A stretch of 45,313 bases of DNA from Planctomycetaceae bacterium (GCA_007127095.1 SKZY01000018.1:1-45313); one strand, 5' to 3'. Positions 18,164 through 27,739 are shown, numbered from the stretch's first letter. The notes: generated from the letters alone by a model not told the origin. Program-made: numbers and translations.

Positions 18164-18280
18164 CTAATCGATCCGTTCCAGCCATTCTCGTGAATCGATC
18201 ACGTCGCTGATGAACATCTGCTGTGAAACCAGGATCGCCTCGTGGAGTTGAACATCGATGACCAACAGGGCACGGGACAT
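18164..18280 (-). CDS. Possible 38-residue protein downstream of the sigma factor
   Basis: An ATG at 18280 opens a short frame (begins MSRALLVIDV, ends WLERID) 46 bases after the sigma-factor stop on the same strand. A purine-rich AGGTGAG lies about six bases before the ATG, which is unusual for this region and is the main argument that it is translated. The first ten residues are hydrophobic and the rest acidic; there is no zinc-finger or anti-sigma motif. I do not recognise it, and it could be a chance frame. Confidence 0.3.
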   Translation of the reverse strand: MSRALLVIDVQLHEAILVSQQMFISDVIDSREWLERID

Positions 18281-18326
18281 GGGCTCACCTGGCAGGGAAT
18301 GAAATCTGGATCGGCAATGTCGAACC

Positions 18327-18893
18327 TCAACACGACTCCTCGGCACTCCGCATCGACTCCAAGGCCAGCTTGAGTTGGCAGCGAGCCCGACTGATCCGGC
18401 TGCGAACCGTCCCGATCGAGATGTCGAGGATCTCGGCGATCGCCTCGTAGGAGCAATCCTCCATTTCGCGGAGTACCAGAATGGCGCGATGCTGGTCGGA
18501 CAATTGTGACAGGGCCTGCTGAACCATGTCGACCCGTTCACGGCGGAGCAGCGGTTCCTCGGGCATGTCCGCATCGTCGACCGGTTCCGATCCGGTCGTC
18601 TCCCGAGATTGGTCGATCGATATCCGACACCGCCGCTTGCGATGTCGACTCAATGCCACATTGAACGCGATTCGGTAAAGCCAGGTAAAGAATTGACTGT
18701 TCTGTTGAAACGAATCGAGCTTCAAAAACGCTCGCACCAACGCATCTTGAACGACGTCCTCGGCTTCTTCCGGCGATCCGGTCACCCCCAACATCGACGA
18801 ATAGAGTCGATCCTGATAGCGGACCGCCAATTCGCCGAACGCGGCACGATCTCCCCCCAATGCTCGCTCGATAATCACTTGGTCGTCATCCAC
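18327..18893 (-). CDS. ECF-type RNA polymerase sigma factor
   Basis: The protein (188 residues) has the two domains of an extracytoplasmic-function sigma factor. Region 2 (about residues 20-90) contains YQDRLY, EEAEDVVQDALVRAF and FFTWLYRIAFN, which bind core polymerase and the -10 element. Region 4 (about 125-180) contains LSDQHRAILVLREMEDCSYEAIAEIL and a GTVRSRISRAR recognition helix for the -35 element. Length and order match RpoE/SigW-like factors. It starts with GTG at 18893; no in-frame ATG is better placed. No anti-sigma factor with a zinc-binding motif follows; only a 38-residue frame does. Upstream, divergently, lies the exported repeat protein gene, which might be a target. Confidence 0.93.
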   Translation of the reverse strand: MDDDQVIIERALGGDRAAFGELAVRYQDRLYSSMLGVTGSPEEAEDVVQDALVRAFLKLDSFQQNSQFFTWLYRIAFNVALSRHRKRRCRISIDQSRETTGSEPVDDADMPEEPLLRRERVDMVQQALSQLSDQHRAILVLREMEDCSYEAIAEILDISIGTVRSRISRARCQLKLALESMRSAEESC

Positions 18894-19134
18894 CGGTAGT
18901 CGCCACCGCTAGCGATTGGGAAAGCTGAACCGTCCGCCCTCAACCCTACCTCATTGTTGGCGCCGCGGCCGGAAGATTTTCGATTTCTTCGCAGGCTTTG
19001 GCATGCGAAAAGCTGACTGGATTACGGGGACACGTTCGGCCGATACCGGAATTGGTCTTCAATCGGCATCATCGTGATCTACGGAATGCCGTTTGCAAAT
19101 AACTAGCGACGGCTCCCGTTTTTATTCAAGCCAC

Positions 19135-21309
19135 ATGGTTTCACATCCGCCTCGCCCCTGCCTCTGTGGTCGTCCAGCCTTGGCCGCACTTCTGATCGTG
19201 GTTTCGCCTGCCGTCGGTCGGACTGAGGAATCGGTCAATCGATTGCGACTCGATCCCGCCGCCGCAGCCTCGGAGTCACTTCGTCGCCAAGTCGATTTGG
19301 TCGAACACACCGAACTCGTTCCGCTGCCCCAAGAATTGTCGCCCAGCTACGGATCGGCCATCCCTCTGATCAGTCCGATCAGCCGCTCAGCTGGCCTGCC
19401 GGGAAATAACGCCGCCTCTCGACCGCTGACAGGAGACGATTTCGACGATCAGTGGGTTCCTCGAGGTGGGCTGGTCAAGGAAACGCCCAAGCAGGCTCAG
19501 GCAGCGAACCCCATCGCCAGCAAGCCCCCCACAACGGATCGCGAAAATCAGCCGGGTGAAGCGACTGACGGTCAGGATGCCAGCCCTCGGTTGGCCGCGG
19601 TCGACAAAATCACCGAGATCTTCGGCAATACGCTGCAAGCAATCCGTGACCTGCCGGCTCGAAATCGGGAAAGCGACAGCGCGGACCAAACGTCGAAGCG
19701 TTCGACCGCCGACCCGCAGGACGTCGAACCGCCGTCGTTGTCGACCGCTGACGAAGCGAGCCAGTCGAAAGACGATGGATCAGCTGCGGAATTGATCCTG
19801 GTAAGCCCGGCGATCAACGCTGATGAATCGGCGAAACGCGTCGCCGACGTTGCCACAGCGCCCGAAGCCGCGGAATCCCCCGAACCTACCGATTCACCCG
19901 AACCTACCGATTCACCCGAACCTACCGATTCACCCGAACCTACCGATTCACCCGAGTCGAGCGCGGCGATCGATTCCGCCGTCAAGGGTAAAACAGCGAA
20001 CTCGGTTCGATCGTCTGAATCGGCTCAGTCCGCCACACCGTCGGACGCGAACGGCGAGATCGAGATCCGCAAGCTGAAACTCAGCTCCAACGGTCGCCGC
20101 GAAACGGCGGCTCCGAACCGACAGCTCAACAGCGGTAAAACGGTTGACGGCAAGTCGGTGACCGGCAAGTCGGTGACCGGCAAGGGTGTCTCGGTCGGCG
20201 ACCTGAAGCGAACCGAATATCACAATCCGATCCGTGGCGACCGGATCACCGATTCCGGCGAACTGATTTTGGCGACCGGAAAAGCGGCTGCCAATCTGCC
20301 GATCCTGCCGCAGACAGCCCGTCTCAAGTCCGTGATCGAGCGGGGCCTTCATTATTATTGGGATAATCCCGAGGACGCTGCGGAGCGGACGCACTGGGGC
20401 ATGATGCACGCGGTGATGGTGTTCGATCGCGACACCCACATTGTCGCCAATCGCCGGCGGTACAACGCGGTCGCCTGGATGGCCGGCAATAACCCCTGTC
20501 GAAACCAACTGCTGTTCGACGACGACCGCGACGGTATCGTCGTCAAGACGGGGGTCGGAGTGCAGGGCCACCAGGGGCAGCTATTAGCGATCTTTGGCCA
20601 GAGCAACGTACCGAAAAACTATCCGCTCTACTCGCCACGGAACCAGTACACGATCGAAGACGTGCTGCATCGTGAGATGCGTGACTGTCGCCCCAATACC
20701 GAGTTGACCTTCACACTGATCGCGCTGGCCCACTACGCCGACAGCGACACCACTTGGGTCTCGGGGGATGGTCAGCGTTGGTCGGTGGAGCGGCTGATTC
20801 AAGAAGAGCTCGACCAACCGGTGGTCGGTTCGGCCTGCGGAGGAACGCACCGCCTGATGGGCTTCGCCCACGCGTTACGGCGCCGTCGTGCCGAGGAAAA
20901 ACCGATCACGGGTCAGTGGGACCGGGCCGAACGATACCTCGCCGATTTCGATCGCTACATCTGGACATTGCAAAATCGCGACGGGTCGATGAGCACCGCG
21001 TGGTTCGAACAGCCGCAAGACAACGGCAATCTGGACCGCAAGATCCAGACAACCGGCCACATGCTGGAACTGTTGATGTTGACCACCCCAGACGCCGAAC
21101 TGCAGTCGCCCAAGATGCTCCGCACGGTCGGATTCTTGGCCAACGCTCTGTACAACGAGCGGGGACATCGCTGGCAGGTCGGTCCCAAGGGGCACGCGCT
21201 GCGGTCGGTGGCGATGTACTACCAACGTATCTTCGGCGATGCGACTCCTTGGCGGGCAGGCGCGGCCTCGGAGAGCGCCGGACGAAATGTCCCCCGTGCG
21301 GTTCGCTGA
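19135..21309 (+). CDS. Large exported protein with low-complexity linker and conserved helical C-terminal domain
   Basis: The protein (about 724 residues) starts with a plausible signal peptide (hydrophobic ALAALLIVVSPAVG). Residues of about 100-360 are low complexity, rich in Ser, Pro, Glu, Asp and Thr, with four perfect PEPTDS units and repeated GKSVT units, a likely flexible or cell-envelope-spanning linker. The C-terminal 350 residues look folded and helical: HYYWDNPEDAAERTHWGMM, VANRRRYNAVAWMAGNNPC, ACGGTHRLMGFAHALRRRR, QNRDGSMSTAWF and TTGHMLELLM. The last motifs recall alpha/alpha-barrel repeats of terpene-cyclase or squalene-hopene-like folds, but I cannot assign a family or function. 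A TTG at 19093 would add 14 residues; the ATG before the signal peptide is preferred. Confidence 0.8.
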   Translation: MVSHPPRPCLCGRPALAALLIVVSPAVGRTEESVNRLRLDPAAAASESLRRQVDLVEHTELVPLPQELSPSYGSAIPLISPISRSAGLPGNNAASRPLTGDDFDDQWVPRGGLVKETPKQAQAANPIASKPPTTDRENQPGEATDGQDASPRLAAVDKITEIFGNTLQAIRDLPARNRESDSADQTSKRSTADPQDVEPPSLSTADEASQSKDDGSAAELILVSPAINADESAKRVADVATAPEAAESPEPTDSPEPTDSPEPTDSPEPTDSPESSAAIDSAVKGKTANSVRSSESAQSATPSDANGEIEIRKLKLSSNGRRETAAPNRQLNSGKTVDGKSVTGKSVTGKGVSVGDLKRTEYHNPIRGDRITDSGELILATGKAAANLPILPQTARLKSVIERGLHYYWDNPEDAAERTHWGMMHAVMVFDRDTHIVANRRRYNAVAWMAGNNPCRNQLLFDDDRDGIVVKTGVGVQGHQGQLLAIFGQSNVPKNYPLYSPRNQYTIEDVLHREMRDCRPNTELTFTLIALAHYADSDTTWVSGDGQRWSVERLIQEELDQPVVGSACGGTHRLMGFAHALRRRRAEEKPITGQWDRAERYLADFDRYIWTLQNRDGSMSTAWFEQPQDNGNLDRKIQTTGHMLELLMLTTPDAELQSPKMLRTVGFLANALYNERGHRWQVGPKGHALRSVAMYYQRIFGDATPWRAGAASESAGRNVPRAVR
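19879..19950 (+). repeat. Four perfect 18-bp tandem repeats (coding)
   Basis: The unit CCCGAACCTACCGATTCA occurs four times without a mismatch and continues as CCCGA at 19951. It is in frame and codes for PEPTDS. Identity at the third codon positions shows recent slippage or unequal recombination, so copy number probably varies between strains. Confidence 0.95.
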
Positions 21310-21484
21310 TCGTTTTGTCTTCCTGGCCGTAATCGACTAAGATAGTGGGGTCCTCGACTTACTCGGGTACCCCCGGTCGTGCAAAAGCGATGTGGGGAGC
21401 CCTTCCTGCCACAAAGTTCCCGCCACGAGCCCTCATTTGATCGCTAATCCCCCCCCGCGATCGGCTCCCGAATCGACCGATTTG

Positions 21485-24400
21485 ATGTCTTCGGCGAGCT
21501 TCCCGCGATTGATACTCCGTCCGTTTTTCACGGTCTTACTGGTCGCCATCGGCTCCCACTCCGCTTCGGTTCGTGGCGGCGAAGAGCAGTCGGCCAACGA
21601 CGGTCCCGCGGCGGTCGGGACCGCGGCGATGGATGCCAGCGGCGACGAACTGGCGAATCGTCACTTGGTTTTTTTCGAGTCGAAGGTTCGTCCTTTGCTG
21701 GCCGAGCATTGTTGGTCGTGCCATGGACCGGACGACCAAAAGGGTGAATTGCGGCTCGATTCGCTCGCCGCGATCCACATCGGTGGCGAGTCTGGCTCTG
21801 CCATCGAAACGGATGATCCGGCTGCCAGTCTGTTGTTGGAAGCGGTCCGTTACGAGTCGTTCGAGATGCCGCCTGCGGGCAAACTCAAACCGGCTGAAAT
21901 CGCGATATTGGAACGCTGGGTCGAGATCGGGGCACCGTGGCCGGGTCAGTCGTCCGATTCGATCACGATGCCGGCCACGATCGCGCCACGCGACAAAATC
22001 AGTGAGGAAGATCGTCGCTGGTGGGCTTTTCAACCTTTGACCACTCGAGCGGTCCCGGTCAACTCCGCTGCCCCGGCGAATTGGACCGAGAATCCCGTCG
22101 ACGGATTTATCTTCGCGGCGATGGATTCGCAACAGTTGCACCCGGCACCGCCGGCCGACCGGGTGACACTGATCCGAAGACTCTTTTTCGACTTGATCGG
22201 GCTGCCACCAACCCCGGAGCAGACGGCCCGATTCCTCGCCGACGGCTCCGAAGACGCTTATGCTCGACTCGTCGACTCACTGTTGGACAGCGAGCAGTAC
22301 GGACAACGCTGGGCGCGGCACTGGCTCGACTTGGTTCGTTACGCCGATTCCGATGGCTACCGGGCCGATCATTACCGACCCGACGCTTGGCGTTATCGCG
22401 ACTACGTCATCCGGTCGCTGAATGAAGACAAACCCTACGATCGGTTTGTTCAAGAACAGATCGCCGGTGACGAGCTGTTTCCCGACGATCCGGATGCGTT
22501 GATCGCAACCGGCTTCTTGCGTCATGGGATCTACGAATACAACAACCGCGACGCGGAAGGACAGTGGAAGACGATCGTCGAAGACATGACCGACACGACC
22601 GGTGACGTCTTCTTGGGGTTGGGGATGCAGTGCGCCAAATGCCATGATCACAAGTTCGATCCGATTCTGCAGCGAGACTATTTCCGGCTGCAAGCATTTT
22701 TTCAAGCGATCCTGCCGACCGATGCGACCGTCGAAACTCCCCAGCAGCGCGAGGTCTACGAATCGGAACTCGCCGAGTGGGAAGCGGCGACCGCTGACCT
22801 CCGCACCCAGCTCGCCGAGCTGGAGGCGCCCTATCGTGAGCGTGCCAAGCGGCAAGCGGTCGAGCGATTTCCGATCGAAGTCCAAGAAATGCATGCCAAG
22901 TCGGGTGACGAGGCGACTCCCTACGAGCGTCAAATCGCCTACTTGGTCGACGGCCAGGTCGAGTTCGATTATGCCCGCCTCGATTCGAAGATGAAGGCGG
23001 AAGACAAGGAGAAGGCGATCGAGCTGAGGCGTGAGATCGCTAAGTTCGATTCGCTCAAGCCTGCCGCTTTGCCGGTGGCGATGACAGCTCGCGACGTCGG
23101 GCCCGTGGCTCCCGAAACGGTGATGCCGAAACGCTCGAAGGAGCCGATCGCGCCCGGATTCCTGACGCTGTTGGACGACTCCGATGCCGAGATCGAGCCG
23201 ATTCCCGAATTGCCGACCACCGGACGCCGCGCCACGCTCGCCCGTTGGCTGACCCAGCCCGATCATCCGCTGACGTCGCGGGTGATCGCCAACCGGGTTT
23301 GGCAATACCATTTCGGTCGCGGTTTGGCTTCTAATTCGAGCGACTTTGGCAAACTCGGCGGCGAACCGACCCACCCTGAGCTGCTCGATTGGCTGGCGAA
23401 CTACTTGGTCGACAACGGCTGGAGTTTGAAGTCGCTGCACCGACTGATCGTGACTTCAGCCACTTACCGGCAAGCTGCCCTGCACCCGCGGTTTGCTCAG
23501 TTCCAGGAGGTCGACCCGTCGAATCGGTACTACTGGCGGGCGGCGGCTCGGCGGCTCGATGCCGAGCAGATTCGTGATGCGGTGCTCGCCGTTTCAGGAC
23601 AACTCAGCCCACAAGCCAGCGGTCCCGGCGTGTTGGGCGACACGCCGCGACGGACGATCTTTACCCGTGTGATGCGAAACGCACGCGATCCGCTGCTCGA
23701 CGTCTTCGACTTACCAGCGTTTTTCGCCAGCGAATCGTCTCGTAATACGACCACAACGCCGGTCCAGTCGCTGTTGTTGCTCAACAGCCCTCAATTGCTC
23801 AGGCATGCCGAAGCACTGGCCAACCGCGTCGCCGACGGAGTCGATGACCCGAAGGTCGCGATCGAAAGACTCTGGCAGGTGGCGTTCGCCCGTTCACCCG
23901 ACGAACAGGAACTGGCCGCAGCCCTCGACTTCTTAACGTCGCAGTATCGCGTGATCGAGTCAGGCCCCACCGAAGCGCAGCTCAACGAGTTCGTGATCGG
24001 CCAGATGGCTTATCGCGACGGACAGGCGATCTCGGTCTCGCCCGACGCCGATCAGCCGAGTCTGGCTGTCGCGAATCGCCCCGAGCTGACACCCGGCGAC
24101 TTCGTCATCGAGGCGTTCATCCAGCCGAAGTCGATTTATGACACCGGCAGTGTCAGGACGATCGTCTCGAAATGGAACGGCAAGTCGGGCTCTCCCGGTT
24201 GGGGTTTCGGGATTACCGGCAAGGGATCTCGCCGTAAACCGCAGACCTTGGTGATGCAGATGTGGGGCAAGAAGTTGAATGGCTCCTCCGGCGAAGCTGC
24301 CGTTTTTTCCGATCATCACATCGAGATGAGTCAACCCTATTTCGTCGCCGCGAGCGTCAAGTTGGCCGTGCCGGCCAGCGGTGATTCGGATGCCCAACCG

Positions 24401-24808
24401 GGCTTGGTGACGTTTTTCCTCAAGGATTTGTCGGACGACGAAGAACCGTTGTTGGTCGCCGAAGTCGAGCACGATATCGTCGGCGGATTGACCAATCCGT
24501 TCCCGCTGATGATCGGTGGTCGGGGTGACCGTTCCAGCATTTTTGATGGGCTGATCGACAGCGTCCGGCTCAGCCGCGGCGGACTCGATGCCGCCTCGCT
24601 GTTGCTGACCGCCGAGTCAGCGACACCGGCCACGATCGGCTATTGGCGCTTCGAAAGTGACCCCGGCGTTCGTCGCGACAGCTCCGCCAGCGGGCTCGAT
24701 CTGATCGACTCTCCGTTGGCCGCGGCCGCCTCCGACCCGGCCGCCGGCGCGATGGTCGACCTTTGTCACGCCGTCTTGAACTCGAACGAATTTCTCTACT
24801 CGCCGTGA
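21485..24808 (+). CDS. PSCyt1/DUF1549/DUF1553 planctomycete cytochrome-like protein with LamG-type domain
   Basis: The protein (about 1,107 residues) is an exported giant of a family typical of planctomycetes. After a signal peptide comes PSCyt1 with a haem-binding CWSCHG near residue 75 and a possible distal ligand in FEMPP. DUF1549 (PSCyt2) follows, about 195-410, with FFDLIGLPPTPEQ, WARHWLDLVRYADSDGY and a second haem-type motif CAKCHDHKFDP near 382. A helical stretch leads into DUF1553 (PSD1), about 580-850, with RVIANRVWQYHFGRGL and LHRLIVTSATYRQAA. A concanavalin/LamG-like beta domain (about 868-1058, with DFVIEAFIQPKS and GYWRFE) is inserted before the closing DLCHAVLNSNEFLYSP of DUF1553. 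A GTG at 21392 is less likely than this ATG. It is in an operon with the DUF1501 gene eight bases downstream. Roles in polysaccharide breakdown have been proposed for the family. Confidence 0.93.
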   Translation: MSSASFPRLILRPFFTVLLVAIGSHSASVRGGEEQSANDGPAAVGTAAMDASGDELANRHLVFFESKVRPLLAEHCWSCHGPDDQKGELRLDSLAAIHIGGESGSAIETDDPAASLLLEAVRYESFEMPPAGKLKPAEIAILERWVEIGAPWPGQSSDSITMPATIAPRDKISEEDRRWWAFQPLTTRAVPVNSAAPANWTENPVDGFIFAAMDSQQLHPAPPADRVTLIRRLFFDLIGLPPTPEQTARFLADGSEDAYARLVDSLLDSEQYGQRWARHWLDLVRYADSDGYRADHYRPDAWRYRDYVIRSLNEDKPYDRFVQEQIAGDELFPDDPDALIATGFLRHGIYEYNNRDAEGQWKTIVEDMTDTTGDVFLGLGMQCAKCHDHKFDPILQRDYFRLQAFFQAILPTDATVETPQQREVYESELAEWEAATADLRTQLAELEAPYRERAKRQAVERFPIEVQEMHAKSGDEATPYERQIAYLVDGQVEFDYARLDSKMKAEDKEKAIELRREIAKFDSLKPAALPVAMTARDVGPVAPETVMPKRSKEPIAPGFLTLLDDSDAEIEPIPELPTTGRRATLARWLTQPDHPLTSRVIANRVWQYHFGRGLASNSSDFGKLGGEPTHPELLDWLANYLVDNGWSLKSLHRLIVTSATYRQAALHPRFAQFQEVDPSNRYYWRAAARRLDAEQIRDAVLAVSGQLSPQASGPGVLGDTPRRTIFTRVMRNARDPLLDVFDLPAFFASESSRNTTTTPVQSLLLLNSPQLLRHAEALANRVADGVDDPKVAIERLWQVAFARSPDEQELAAALDFLTSQYRVIESGPTEAQLNEFVIGQMAYRDGQAISVSPDADQPSLAVANRPELTPGDFVIEAFIQPKSIYDTGSVRTIVSKWNGKSGSPGWGFGITGKGSRRKPQTLVMQMWGKKLNGSSGEAAVFSDHHIEMSQPYFVAASVKLAVPASGDSDAQPGLVTFFLKDLSDDEEPLLVAEVEHDIVGGLTNPFPLMIGGRGDRSSIFDGLIDSVRLSRGGLDAASLLLTAESATPATIGYWRFESDPGVRRDSSASGLDLIDSPLAAAASDPAAGAMVDLCHAVLNSNEFLYSP

Positions 24809-24815
24809 GCCTCCG

Positions 24816-26270
24816 ATGCCCATTCCGCATACCTATCTGACCTCCAGTCGTCGCGAGTTTTTATCCCGTTGTGGCGGTGGGTTTGGCGCCGTCGCTTTGG
24901 CCGGCTTGCTCGCGCAAGATCGCTCCGCGGTCGGCGCCGCCGAGTCGATCTCCGGGGCCATCGGCAACCGCTCCGCCGCGACACCGGGCCCCCATTTCGC
25001 ACCGCGGGCGAAACGGGCGATCTTCCTGTTCATGGAGGGCGGGCCGAGCCATATCGACTTGTTCGATCCCAAACCGCTGCTCAACGAATTGGCCGGAAAA
25101 CCGCTGCCCGATAGTTTCGGCAGCGTCGTTACCGCAATGGGCGAATCGCGATCGCCGCTGTTGGCCTGCAAACGAGAGTGGCAGCAACATGGCGAATCCG
25201 GCACCTGGGTTTCCGATTGGTTACCTCACACCGCCGAGTGCGTCGACGATATCGCCGTGATCCGTTCCTGCTGGGCCGACGGGATCAATCACTCCTCCGG
25301 TGTCGCCCAGATGAATACCTGTTCGATCCTCGGCGGTCGGCCCTCGTTGGGCAGTTGGGTCAGCTACGGGTTGGGCTCTGAAAACGAAGACCTTCCCGCC
25401 TTCGTCGTGATGCAAGACAATCGCTCCCAAGTCGTTAATGGCCCGCGGAATTGGGGAGCGGGCTTCATGCCAGCCGCCTATCAAGGCATTCGGTTCAACG
25501 AATCGGGCGACCCGATCCCGAACCTGTTCCCGCCCGAAGGCGTGACGCAGTCGCGACAGGTCGCCAAGGTCGACTTCCTCAATCAACTCAACCGTTCCTT
25601 TGCCGCGCTGCACCCGGAACAGTCTGAACTCGAGGCCCGGATCGCGAGCTACGAACTCGGCTTTCGAATGCAAGCCGAGGCGCCCGATACGCTCGACCTG
25701 GCCTCGGAAACCGAGGCCACTCAATCGCTCTACGGGATGGACCACAAGGACACGGCCAACATGGGGCGGCTCTGCCTGCTCGCCCGCCGTCTCTCCGAAA
25801 GCGGCGTTCGTTTCGTCCAGCTCTATCACGGTGCCGGCAGCAAATGGGACGCCCACTCCAACATCGAGGGCAATCACCAGGGACTCTGCCGTCAGATGGA
25901 TAAGCCGGTCGCCGGCCTATTGAAAGATCTGAAACAGCGAGGATTGCTCGACGAGACGCTGGTGATTTGGGGTGGCGAGTTCGGCCGTACCCCGATGTCC
26001 GAAAAAGGGAACGGACGTGACCACAACCCGACCGGGTTCACGATGTGGATGGCGGGCGGCGGAGTCCGTGGCGGTCAAACGATCGGAGCAACTGACGAAC
26101 TCGGACTCCGGGCCGTCGAGAATCGTCTGCACGTACATGACCTGCACGCGTCGATCCTCCACCTGATGGGCCTCGATAATCTCGAACTGACCTACCTTCA
26201 CAAAGGCCGTCCCGAACGCCCGACGATCAACGAAGGCGCGTTTTTCAAGCCTCTCGTCGGTGAGGCTTGA
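24816..26270 (+). CDS. Tat-exported DUF1501 protein
   Basis: The protein (484 residues) starts with a twin-arginine signal, SRREFLSRCGGGFGAVALAGLLA, so it should be exported folded. The body is DUF1501, related to the alkaline phosphatase/sulfatase superfamily: FLFMEGGPSHIDLFDPKP near residue 70, IRSCWADGINHSSG, YGMDHKDTANMGRLCLLARRL, HGAGSKWDAHSNIEGNH and VIWGGEFGRTPMSEKGNGRDHNP. It ends with LTYLHKGRPERPT, also typical. It starts eight bases after the PSCyt protein, the standard partner arrangement in planctomycetes, so the two probably work together outside the inner membrane. Substrate unknown. Confidence 0.95.
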   Translation: MPIPHTYLTSSRREFLSRCGGGFGAVALAGLLAQDRSAVGAAESISGAIGNRSAATPGPHFAPRAKRAIFLFMEGGPSHIDLFDPKPLLNELAGKPLPDSFGSVVTAMGESRSPLLACKREWQQHGESGTWVSDWLPHTAECVDDIAVIRSCWADGINHSSGVAQMNTCSILGGRPSLGSWVSYGLGSENEDLPAFVVMQDNRSQVVNGPRNWGAGFMPAAYQGIRFNESGDPIPNLFPPEGVTQSRQVAKVDFLNQLNRSFAALHPEQSELEARIASYELGFRMQAEAPDTLDLASETEATQSLYGMDHKDTANMGRLCLLARRLSESGVRFVQLYHGAGSKWDAHSNIEGNHQGLCRQMDKPVAGLLKDLKQRGLLDETLVIWGGEFGRTPMSEKGNGRDHNPTGFTMWMAGGGVRGGQTIGATDELGLRAVENRLHVHDLHASILHLMGLDNLELTYLHKGRPERPTINEGAFFKPLVGEA

Positions 26271-26287
26271 TCACCCGTCGATGCCGA

Positions 26288-27739
26288 TCAGTTGTCGGGC
26301 GTGGTGACCAACAGCCCCTCGATCTCGGCGTGAGCCGTCTTGGCGTCGGCCAGCGAATTGAGCAGATCGAGCCGAGTAGCGAACAGCGTCCGTTGGGCGG
26401 TCAACAGTTGCAGAAAATCGGTTTCGCCGGCCTCAAACGCCTTCCGCGATAACTCCAAAGTCTCCATCGCGTTGGGGATCACCCGGTCTTGTAGCATGCG
26501 ATAACGTTGGCGAGCCATCTGATACCGCCCCACGGCATCAGCCAAGCGGCCGCTGAGACTCAGCCGCGTGCGGTCAACCGCCGCCGTTGCGGCCACAATC
26601 TCCGCCCGGGCGCTGCGGATGTTGCCCTGGTTGCGGTTACGAATCGGCAACGGGACGCTGACACCGATCGTCGCGAATGCATCGTCGCTCGAATCGTCGA
26701 AGCCGATGCCGAATTGACCGGTCACGTCAGGCGTAACCTGAGCGCAGGCGAGCTGCAACGCCCAACGCGCTCGCTCGAGCTGCGAGCCAGCGGCGGCGAT
26801 TTCGGGACTGCTCACCTCGAGCTCGGCGATCAAGGCTTCCCAAGGGGCGGCGGTCAAATCATCGTCGATTCCACCGCTCAGCCTGCCGAAATCCTGATCC
26901 GCGGTGCCCATCGCGGCGGCGAGCGCTCGCTTCTTGGCACGTAATTCCGTTTCAGCATTCGCCGCCGTGATCCGGGCCGCTTCTGCCTCGACCTCGGCTT
27001 GCAATAACGCCACCTTGGAAACCTCCTTGGCAGCCAATAACGACTCGACCGAATGCACCGACTTTTCGGCGATCTCGACGATTTGCAGCGCGATCTCGTA
27101 ACGGTGCTGACATACCATCGCCTGAGCGAATGCGGCACGCACATTGGTCAACACGCGCAGCTCCGCGATCCGCAATCGCGCCTGCCGCACGCGAATTTCC
27201 TGCGACTCTACCTGCTGGGCGATTTCCAGCTTATTGGCCGTGACGACCTGCTGAAACAGCGTGACCGAGTGCAAACCCGACGAGGCGCTGTTCCCGATCT
27301 CTTCCGACAGGTATTGCAACACCGGGTTGTACGGCAGCCCGGCCTGCACGTAGCGGCCCCGGGTCGACTCGACCTCCGCTCGGGCTTCGCCGATCATCGG
27401 ATGAGCCCTCAAAGCGATCGCTTCGATCGACTCCAGGGTCCACGATTCAGGCAGCGGTTCAACCGCTTCTGCGATCGCAACCGGCGGCTCAACGACCTCC
27501 CGACTTGACCGATCGGTTGTTTGCAGATGCGACACCGTCACCGCCTCCGCAGTCGTGGCGATCGGCATGACGGCTGCCGTCGCCGCCGGTGTCGGTGTGG
27601 GTGGCAACGGAAGGGGCTGACGACGCGTTGTCAACGGAGCGGCTGATGAATGGCATCCGGCCACCAGAATCAGGGCTGCGAGGCACCCCAAGCCTCGCGG
27701 CGTCTGAACTCGTGTGACGAGACGGCCTTCAGCGCGCAT
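26288..27739 (-). CDS. TolC/CzcC-like outer membrane efflux lipoprotein
   Basis: The protein (483 residues from the ATG at 27739) has a lipoprotein signal with lipobox LVAGC (Cys29) and two tandem outer-membrane-efflux-protein repeats, long helices separated by beta-hairpin segments such as NPVLQYLSEEIGNS, ATIGVSVPLPIRNRNQGNIRSARAEI and ETDFLQLLTAQRTLF. Such proteins form the trimeric channel of RND-type exporters; the sequence resembles the metal-efflux (CzcC) branch more than TolC itself. The longer frame to 27919 would add 60 residues and remove the signal peptide from the N-terminus, so it is rejected. No membrane-fusion or RND gene is adjacent; it converges on the DUF1501 gene and follows the sulfatase by 154 bases. 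Confidence 0.87.
   Translation of the reverse strand: MRAEGRLVTRVQTPRGLGCLAALILVAGCHSSAAPLTTRRQPLPLPPTPTPAATAAVMPIATTAEAVTVSHLQTTDRSSREVVEPPVAIAEAVEPLPESWTLESIEAIALRAHPMIGEARAEVESTRGRYVQAGLPYNPVLQYLSEEIGNSASSGLHSVTLFQQVVTANKLEIAQQVESQEIRVRQARLRIAELRVLTNVRAAFAQAMVCQHRYEIALQIVEIAEKSVHSVESLLAAKEVSKVALLQAEVEAEAARITAANAETELRAKKRALAAAMGTADQDFGRLSGGIDDDLTAAPWEALIAELEVSSPEIAAAGSQLERARWALQLACAQVTPDVTGQFGIGFDDSSDDAFATIGVSVPLPIRNRNQGNIRSARAEIVAATAAVDRTRLSLSGRLADAVGRYQMARQRYRMLQDRVIPNAMETLELSRKAFEAGETDFLQLLTAQRTLFATRLDLLNSLADAKTAHAEIEGLLVTTPDN

Noticed and set aside
22277-23440. 387-codon frame antisense to the PSCyt/DUF1553 gene
   Set aside because: It lies wholly inside a well-supported gene, its translation has no family motif, and long antisense frames are expected with GC-rich third positions.
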